A stretch of DNA of 64,000 nt, from positions 582,001 through 646,000 of the forward strand of contig BSDZ01000028.1 in the NCBI GenBank assembly GCA_030268105.1, in the 5' to 3' direction. Origin of the DNA: Volvox africanus (taxonomy: Eukaryota > Chlorophyta > Chlorophyceae > Chlamydomonadales > Volvocaceae). Position 1 is the first letter of the stretch; each line of letters starts with the position of its first letter. Of this stretch, positions 55,966 to 64,000 are shown piece by piece. The notes beneath the pieces were generated by a model. It had not been told where the DNA came from, searched no databases, and saw nothing but the letters and a program-made list of their open reading frames with translations. Both the position numbers and the translations under genes were made by a program.

Positions 55966-58900
55966 ATGCAAGACGGCACAGGCGTCGGTGCCACACAAGC
56001 GGCACCGGTCTTCGTAAACAGATTACCTTGCAACGAGCTGGACGTTTACAATGCACGAAGTATTAAGCTTGCGGAGGCGACAAGGGTGAGTCTTCTGGGT
56101 GCCCGCCGTTGCCTGTGAAAGACCTTTGCCACGAAAGGTATGGGGACCAAGGGAATAAGTCGTCGTTTCAGGGGTGCCATTTTCAATTCCCAGGGTGTGC
56201 TTAAGTCTCTACCGTTCATCGTTTCCGTGACGCGTCTTATAACTCGTTGATCTGCTATTCTATCGATCATATTCTAATATATGCAATCCGTATATCACCA
56301 ACCACGGATCTAAGCGCATGCAAGACATGCTTTGAGGCGCCAATTTCCTGTCATCGCTGCACCTGCTCACCCCGCACTCCCATGCTAGCTCGCTTACTCC
56401 ACACCATATTACTTCAGCACCATCACACTTAATGCGAGACAAACTCTTTTCTTTTTCGATACCTAAATCCCACATCATCACCTCTCCCATCATGACCGTC
56501 CTGGAAAAATGCTGCCGACCGCTCGCCTCCCACCTTGCAGGTTCGCTTGTTCCTCCCGGGGCTCAAAGGGGGGCCGCAGGATGAATGGGACGATCCTCAG
56601 GACGCAAAGGTAGCGGCGCAAGCGGCTGCACAGGCGGCAGCGTCTGCTCGAGGGCCCTGTAAGTTTCGACACAGTCACGACGTGTTTCCATCTGGCCCCC
56701 TCTCTCTCCCTGCCCTTCTCTTCGTACGTGCATGTCACGAGTATGGTGGTGTCAGCGCCAGGTTATGGGTTGGGCTGGGTTTGTGCCTTAGATTTGGGAG
56801 CTGAACCAGGTCGCAGGCAGCGAAGCGCCGCTGTGACGCTGAAAGCGATGCCGGTACTGGATTCTGGTGTAAGGAAAGGCTGCGGTGAGAGAAAACCACC
56901 ACGTGAAGCATCAAGAATGGAAGAGGGGCTGTGGATGGTCAATGCCGTGGCAGCCGCAGCTGCTATGATAGTGCCATTGCAGCGGCAATGGCAGCGGTGG
57001 TGGTAAGGCAGCGGCAGATGAAGAGGGCTGTGTAGAGCTTCAATAGTGGATGCTGCCGCCGCCGCTGTGGTAGATATGGCCGAAGTGACGGCGGAAGCAC
57101 TGGCGGGGCGGCGGCGGGGCGCCGTCAGAATGGCAGCAGCCCAAGTATCAGCTTAGCAGCACTGCAGCGACGAGTGGCATACAGCGGGCATGTACTGGGT
57201 GTGGCGGTCCAGACGGTGGAGCGCAGAAGGAATGGCCGGCTGAAATTCATTCATCCATTCTTTCATTCTGCATCCCAGCACGATGCCGTTCAGTGAAGGC
57301 AGAGGCAACAGGGTGCGGGGCCGGCGCTCGAGCGGCCCCCGACCGCCGCGACCGCGGCACCATGCCAACGTGATCAAATCGGAGACACGGCTTTTGCATC
57401 CCATCCTGGTCAGCCACCTGTCGGGTCTTCCCCACATGGCTCCGCCCCCTGGGTGCTCTGGAGTCCAGGCCTGTAGCGGGCGGCTGGCTGCTCTCTCCGT
57501 CGAGTGGCCCGTGGGACCATAGCCCCCTGGGCTAGGGGTGCAACCATGCAGCCACCACGCAGCCACCACGCAGCCATCGCGCAGGACGCAGTGGGCGCAG
57601 CTACCGTCCGCCTGCGTTCCGTTCGCAGTAACATCGGGTCCTGAGCTGATCCAGGGTCTTCAGAATGCCCTGCGGTCTGCAGCCAGATATACGGGCTGGC
57701 GCTTTGAGCTCATATAGCTTGGACGAAGCGTTATTGGGATTGAGAGGTTTCGGAGCTTTAGGAGGGGGCCTTAAGGAGCTCCAGCTCTATAAGGCTGGAA
57801 GTGATGATCGGCGAAGGCGTAAGCCGTGGGGGTCCCATGTCCATGTCCATGTTGGTCTCGGAGCTCGTTTGCCGAGCAGCAGATAGGCTAAGAGACCCGT
57901 AAGCTCCTTAATCTCCGTACGGCGGTAATCCCTCCATCCACGAGCCCGTGTGCGCATTGCTCCCAGTCATCACCTCCGGCGTGTGAAATCCGCTGCCTTC
58001 CACACCCGTCCTCCGCAGCTGACACAGCTCTCAAGTCCCGTAAGAAACTTGCGAAGGTGGCGGCCCTGGCGCACGCCAACGAGCCGGCAGCGGTTGCAGC
58101 GGTACCGGCGGCGGTGGCAGACGTCGCCAGTGGTGTTGACGGGGCCGAGGGAGGCTTGATGATGGTGGTGGAAGCCATCATGGTGCTTGAGGTGGGGGCC
58201 AGGGGAGGGACGGGCTTCGGGGGAGCTGCCTTGTTCGGGTTTGGCACCCTGAGGGGACGTAGGGGTGAAACGTCGCTTCAGATGAGGGGCTTATTTGGTG
58301 ACTCAGGTCGGTTAAATCAGTTATGTCGGTTACCGTCCTCTGCTGCTTACATTGCTACTGCCGCCATTGCTACTGCTACTGCTGGTGTGCAGGATGACGA
58401 AGACGACGAAGGCCTGTTGTTTCTGGCTCCGAACGGCTCGGGTCCAGGGCTGGGTCCAGGCGGGTCGTCCACTGCGGGCTCAGAGGGCGGATACGGCACG
58501 GGGCCCGGTGCGCTGGGGAGCGGCCAACAGCGGCTGTCCCAAGGTGGGGTTGGTCGCCCAGTTGGCGATCCCGACTTGGGAAATCCTTACCAACCTGTAA
58601 CACCAACATATGTCTGTCTGTCTGTCTGTCTGTCTGGTTTGTATATTGGGTTTTAGGGTTTAGGGTTTTTATATGTTAGGGTTTGTATATTTGAGCTCCA
58701 GGTTACAACGACGTGGTTATGGTTACAGAAGACATCGGGCGGACCTGAATGGGGAGCGGGGAGCGGGGAGTGGGGACAGGCTGGGCAGAACCCGGGGCTT
58801 GCCGGACGGAAGGATGTGGGGAGGGATCGGGAGGCTTTGACATCGGTCGGGCTCGTAATAGAGCTTAGGGCCCGATCTGTACTACGAGCTGAGAGCTGAG

Positions 58901-61900
58901 GTTTGGGCTTGGGCGAGAAGGCGCAGAATTTGCATCAGTCGAAGAGGGCATCCAATGTGGGGGTTCACTCCTCGTTTTCTTTCTCCGCTAATCATCTGTC
59001 GTATGTTGCATGCACAATTGCGGGGCGCGCTGCCGCACCATTGTGCACATGTGGGGGATGGTGGTATAGGGTACGACAGCGAGCGCGCTGCCGTACACGC
59101 TGGCTTTGGCGGGCGGTCCTATACGACACTCGGTATCAATGGGACGGTGTCCGCGGGAGCTTCGGGGACGTCAACATCAACCGGTGGGGCGCTTAGGCGA
59201 GACGGCGGCGCCGTCAGTGCCGGCGGCGGTAGCGTCGGTGTCGGCGTCGGCGGCCGCATTCGTCCGGGATCCGCGACCAGCGGCGGCGGCGGCGGCGGCC
59301 GGCCCGCGAGCACCAGTACGCGGCGTGCAGGGTAGGTGACGGCAGCGCCGGGGCGGATGCTTGGCGGTCTGATGGCGGTCCTGTTGTTATATGGCAAGCC
59401 CTGAGCTGACAAGGGTTTGCGTTTGTATGATTCCTGTCGTACTGTTACACGGTGTCGCCTGAGGCTGATATCTGTCCGTGGATCTGGCTGTGTATGTGTC
59501 CGTTTGTCCGTTGCGTGCAGCGACGGCCACGTTAGCGTTGGCGGCGTTGGCGGAGATGGCGGAGCCGGCAGCCAGCCGCGGCTGCGCACTGGGCACGTAT
59601 CGGGGTCGGCAGGGGGAGCTGACGCAGCCGCCACGGCGCCGCGAGTGCCGGTGTGGGCGCGGTTGGCGACCAACACACCGCCTCGGGAGAAGATCGCCCC
59701 TCCACCACCAAAAGTACGACAGGAACGGACAGTACGACGCAACGGTAGTCTTGGAGCCTTATAAGCATCCCTCATGTGCTTTAAAGAACTGAATCGCGGG
59801 GGATGAGGGTTTGCAAAATGAAGATGTGTAAATTTGAAATACTCATGTTGGTGTGGGACACAGCACCCAACGCATCCCACTATGCTGTCAGACGTGTGCG
59901 TACGCGTACGCATGAACATCGTACGACTGTACGGCGTTGCAACCGCTGCTGCAGGTTTATCGAGCTGTACAGGGCAAGACGCTGAGCCTTGGATTAGGTG
60001 GACCCGAGGATCCGGGGCTGTTCATGGTGGCGGACCCGGCGGCGCCGTACTATGGCGTTGAGCCTGGTAACGGCAGCGGTGTTGCCGCTGCCGCCGTTGC
60101 CGCCGCGGCCGTGGCCGCGGCCGCGGTAAACGGGCGGATGGGTTGGCCCGTCGTCCCCCCCGTCCCCGGCATGATGCGGCAACACGGAAGCATCAACGCC
60201 GCCGCAGCGGCAGGGGCTGGTGCTGGGACGGCGGCGGCATCCAATAGGGTAAACGGCTCATCCGCGTACGGCACATCGTACGACGTGGACTATAGCTCAG
60301 CAGCAGGTGTGGCATGGGAAGTGAGCGAAACAAACATCCATTTGTATCATGTTTTATGACAATGACTTTACGTTATTCAATTTCCAGATAAACTGAAGTT
60401 CAACTTAAAACCCTACCGTCGCTGCCGCCGCCGCCGCCGCCGCCACCACCACCGCCACTGCTGCCGCTGCCGACTGCAGTTCGTCGAGTTCCTGATAGTC
60501 CTCTCTACGGTAACGCCCCCGCGGGGGGGGTCGGGCCCAACGTTGCGTTCGTACGATCCAGGCGCCTTGGTAGTGGTGCCTCACCAAGCAAAGGACCTTT
60601 GCCGTCGCCACCGCCGTCGGGGAGTACGGCAGGTACGGCACCGGCGTCCCCCCACAACGGAACGGCACCTGGAAGCTACACCTCCGCCACCGCAAACAGT
60701 GTCGGCGGTGGGAACGGCGCGGGTCTAGGACAGGGCGTGTTTGCAACTGCTGCCGCTGCCGCTGCCGCTGCGGCGGCGGCAGCGGCAGCAGCAGCAGCTG
60801 TTGGCGGCCCTTCGCTGCGTCTGGCGGCTCCCCAGCGGGTGCAGCAGCTCACCCGAGTTGGGAGCGAGGTCGCATCCCCTGGACCGTCCTCCCCGGCGCT
60901 ACATAAGGTGCGGGGTGGGGTGTTCAAGAATCAGCTGACCCACGGGTCAGATGAAACCCTGAAGACATCAGTATCAGTCATGGTAAGTACCGAGGGAAGA
61001 ATTGATAGCATCGTTCCCTTCAGCATCATTAACGTACATATATCGGGTTATACCGTACATTTCCACATTGTAGTGGCGTTATTTTCCCGCTCCCTCCCCC
61101 GCAGGTGCACTCCTCTGAATTCCCTAGCGATATCGCGGCTCGAATACCTGGAGGAGGTTCGGGTGGTGGCTCGGGCAGTGCAAACAGTTGGAGTGGATCA
61201 CCTGGACCCCCATCTCAACCGGGACGGTTGGGGCAACCACCATCTCAACAGCAGCTACAACTACAGCTACAGCCACAACAACCACAACAACAGCAACAAC
61301 AACAACAACAGGGCGGCAGCGTTCCAACGGCATGGGGTGACCCAAGCGGCGGCGGCGGCGGTATGCCGTACAATACCATGCGGGCGATCTCGTACGGCAA
61401 CTTTGGGATGCAGGGGCAGTTGAGCCCAGGCCGACTTCCTAACGGCAGCGGCGGCAGCGGCGGGGGTGGGATGTCGCCTGGACCGGTGCGGTCAAGCGCG
61501 ATGGGGTCTCTCGCCGCCGTCGCGGCCAGCGCTGCCGGTGGTTCCAGTTCATATGCGCCGCGTTCGATGCCGCAAGGACATCAACATCCGCCTCCTGCAC
61601 CGCAGGCATTTTACCCTGTGCAGCAGCAGCCCACATACCACCACATAGCGGGGCCCACAGGCACCGCCAATGGGTACGCAGCTGGCCCGTATCAACAGGT
61701 AGGGGCATGTGTCTCTGTATCTGTGTGTGTGTGTGTGTGCGTGTGTGTGTGTATGTGTATGTGTCTCCAGCTGGGCCTGGCCCTGGCCCAGCGAACCGCC
61801 AGCCCGCCAAAGCACTCTCCCCAGCCGCAAAGGAGGCGGGCGTGCGGGGCCTCATTGTAAGTGCACTTCGGCAGGTTTTGGTGAACGCAGCGGGAAAGGA

Positions 61901-62757
61901 ATATCCCATCGGGAATGAAATCAGGGAAAGTCAAGTCAGCAAAAAGACAGACCCGATGCAGCTGTTGCTTAACCATAAAGGAATGTTGACGAAGTCCAGT
62001 CAGATCCAGCCGGTCGAATCCAGCCGGTCGGATCCAGCCAGTTGGATGGGGGCCACAACTGAAGGCCTTTGTTTCGGTGAACAGAGATGGGAAGAGAACT
62101 CCAAAGGTCTGCGGCTCGGGTGCGCCCACTTACGCGGCTCGGGTGCTGGATGATGCCATGCCTTCGTCCTCGTCCGCTCGACGACGTTTCGGCGCGAGAA
62201 CAGATAACCCCCCCCCCAAAACCCTCCTCCCCTTCCACCTCCCAGCTAACGAGGGGCTGCCTGACTGTGTGCCTGGGCTATTGACCCCCCCCCTCGCTGC
62301 TGACCTTGTGTGGGCTTTCGCCCGCTTCCCGTAACAGTCCGATGGGCACGGCGGCAGCTACGGAGGCAATGCGATGGTCGGTACAGCACCGCGTCCACAC
62401 GTGGCCACGCCGGCCCCCGGCGCCCCACGGACGGCAGCAGCGGGGTACGGACCGGGGAGTTTGTACGGCAACAGCAGAAGTGGGGTCGGTACCGGACCGG
62501 CGTTGCTATTCTCGATGGGCAGTACGCCGCAGGTTACTGCGGCCACATTAGCGGCGGTTGCGGCGGCAGCGGGGGCAGTCGCTGCCACTGCTGGCACCGT
62601 TGCTAGCGGTGCTAGTGGCGGCGGCGGCGGCGGCGGCGGGGGAGGCGGTGGTGGTGGCGGCAACAGTTTGGGCGGTTATGACACCTCGAATGGGACGTTG
62701 ATGAGTCGATTGCGTTCGTCCTCCTTGACGCAGATCGCTCCTCCTCCTGGGCGCTGA
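55966..62757 (+). CDS. Gly/Ala/Ser/Gln-rich protein of unknown function
   Basis: Not recognised. Exons that close in phase: 55966-56085 (MQDGTGVGATQAAPVFVNRL), 56541-56658 (VRLFLPGLKGGPQDEWDDP), 58019-58191 (ALKSRKKLAKVAALAHANEP); then 58393-58596 (DDEDDEGLLFLAPNGSG), a segment to 59331 (GFGGRSYTTLGINGT), 59521-59713, 59955-60320 (GKTLSLGLGGPEDPGLFMV), a segment ~60500-60982, 61105-61698 and 62338-62757. Junctions into the segments ending 59331 and 60982 are not resolved in phase, and the 58191 donor is uncertain. The N-terminal ~120 residues are the only ordinary-looking part; the rest is low complexity with Ala, Gly and Gln runs, Ser/Pro stretches and many Tyr-Gly-type pairs, ending SLTQIAPPPGR. 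Composition suggests a disordered scaffold or RNA-binding-like protein, but there is no domain. The gene is real judging by codon bias and consistent splicing. Confidence 0.65.
58613..58670. repeat. TCTG run followed by telomere-like TTTAGGG units
   Basis: Six TCTG units at about 58613-58635 are followed at 58648-58670 by GGGTTTTAGGGTTTAGGG and, after a gap, TTAGGGTTTG. Chlamydomonas telomeres are TTTTAGGG and plant-type ones TTTAGGG. This is a very short interstitial match inside an intron. Confidence 0.6.
61723..61765. repeat. TG dinucleotide run in an intron
   Basis: An interrupted (TG)n stretch directly after the donor of the 61105-61698 exon. It produces spurious Cys/Val frames. Confidence 0.85.
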
Positions 62758-64000
62758 AAACAGGGAATGGATTTCGCGCTGTGAGAGAGCTCCTTTAACA
62801 GAGCTCCCTTAAGCCTTGGGGAGGTAGGGGAGACTGGCATGGCCCAGTGTGGTGAACACCAACCATCACACCATCACACCATCAAGGGAATACATGTCCA
62901 TGTCTGAGTCCCATTCCTTCCAGGGGCCTTACGTTATAATCACGGAAATCCGTGCCCTTGCTGGGACAGCAACCGGAGGCTCATTCTTTAGTGTGCATTT
63001 GTGATGCCCTCGTGCCGCTCAGGGCACGTAGTCGGGTATGACGTACGGGGAGGACGGCCGTACGAGAAAGTACGGCCGGGAATGAGGCATGCGTGCAAGT
63101 ATATGGGAGCATGACCTCAGGATTCAATGGCGTCAGAAGGCGGCGGGGTTCCGCAGGTGGAGAAAGAAGGTGGTTCCCTTAGCTCCAAGTACCTCCCCGG
63201 TTTCCTTGCGACGTAGCATATTGCGTTTCTGGATACCATAACTGTGTCATGATGAGGAGGTGAGTTCGGGTGTACCATCGGCTGTGTGCCGTTACTCGTT
63301 ACTCGTCAGATGTCGCAAGGGGGGGCATATCTTATTCGTGGGTGACAGCCCTGCACGTGCACGTGCACGCCCCGATGGCATCCCGCCAGCCAGCCGTCTC
63401 GGGCTACCCGCGTGGAGGTACTGTTACTTCGCAATTTTTTTCCAGCATTCCTTGGGAATCGCTGTGACTTGTCGTCATCGTCATCGTCATCGCCCAGAAT
63501 AAGCAAGTCGGGGAGTTCAACATCTTTGCTGCTGTGTGGCTGTGTGGCTGTGAGGAAGTCGCCTCTCATCCCATCACCTGAGGGGGTGTCCGGGGTGCTG
63601 GCTGGAGGGGTTTTAGCTTCTCAAGGGGCTTCGTAAGTGCAATGAATGGCTCACCAGCAGCTTCCACGTGCAGGAAACGTTTCTGTACGTGTATGTCATA
63701 TGTACGGATAGATGATCGGGTAGTGACTAGGACTGTTGATGAAGTCGGAAGACTGCCTAGATCGTATGGCAAGTGATGATGACGACAACAACAACAACAA
63801 CTTACAACGACGAAGGTATGCATGATGGCGCCATGACGTCATATCAGAGGCGTGACGACGATTATTATTTGACCAGATGACACCACAGAAAAGGACGGAA
63901 TGGTAGAGCACATGGTTCCGTACATATCGTACGTGGTTTCGTACATGTCGTACGTGTGGTTTGGCACAGAACGGTACATACCTCGGTACAGTAGCGCGTC
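62758..64000. other. Downstream region, no gene seen
   Basis: It starts with the 3' UTR of the plus-strand gene. No frame shows family resemblance. A GTCATC/CATCGT run at about 63472-63493 and clustered CGTACG/TCGTAC motifs at 63917-63960 are the only patterns. Confidence 0.5.

Noticed and set aside
57153..57569. 138-codon minus-strand frame inside the 56659-58018 intron
   Set aside because: Possibly a dispersed repeat, but no reverse transcriptase or transposase motif can be named.
59119..59919. 266-codon minus-strand open frame
   Set aside because: Antisense shadow of Gly/Ala-rich exons of the plus-strand gene.

Overview
The window reads as nuclear DNA of a volvocine green alga (Chlamydomonadales, Volvox/Gonium/Chlamydomonas relatives). 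Genes are split into many short exons with GTGAGT/GTGCGT-type donors and introns of roughly 200-400 bp. Coding third positions are GC-rich, proteins carry long Ala/Gly/Ser/Gln runs, and the gene content is plant-type: a chloroplast THI4, a plant-style Enhancer-of-Polycomb-like protein and a volvocine-type receptor kinase. Retrotransposon remnants and large microsatellites fill much of the rest. No bacterial, organellar, CRISPR, rRNA or tRNA signal was seen.

Layout. 0.8-2.6 kb (minus): THI4, five exons, complete. 2.6-9.0 kb: gene-poor, AT-richer DNA with one weak RNase H-like relic. 9.0-15.3 kb (plus): an Enhancer-of-Polycomb-like subunit (EPL), nine phase-consistent exons, about 1275 aa. 17.8-24.0 kb (minus): a large unrecognised gene, two long open exons joined by one proposed intron, about 1963 aa. 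24-34.3 kb: satellite and transposon territory, with an AATAT satellite, a decayed Ty3/gypsy chromovirus, a decayed Ty1/copia gag-pol fragment and a 93-bp inverted repeat. 34.3-46.1 kb (minus): a transmembrane receptor-like protein kinase spread over about 11.8 kb, with signal peptide, ectodomain, one membrane helix and a complete kinase domain. Its last intron holds a tandem array of ~0.5 kb units. 46-51.4 kb: no gene recognised, a TATC microsatellite. 51.4-55.4 kb (minus): a MORN-repeat protein with a C-terminal EF-hand-like region. 56.0-62.8 kb (plus): a low-complexity Gly/Ala/Ser/Gln-rich protein of unknown function. 62.8-64 kb: nothing recognised.

The genes are independent transcription units: thiamin biosynthesis in the plastid, NuA4-type chromatin acetylation, plasma-membrane signalling, and a protein that may act in the flagella or at membranes. 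I see no operon-like cluster. The most unusual items are the receptor kinase with its ligand-unknown ectodomain, the large orphan gene at 17.8-24.0 kb, and the repeat structures inside and beside the receptor gene. Exon junctions were deduced by hand from splice dinucleotides, reading phase and family conservation; where phase could not be closed I say so.
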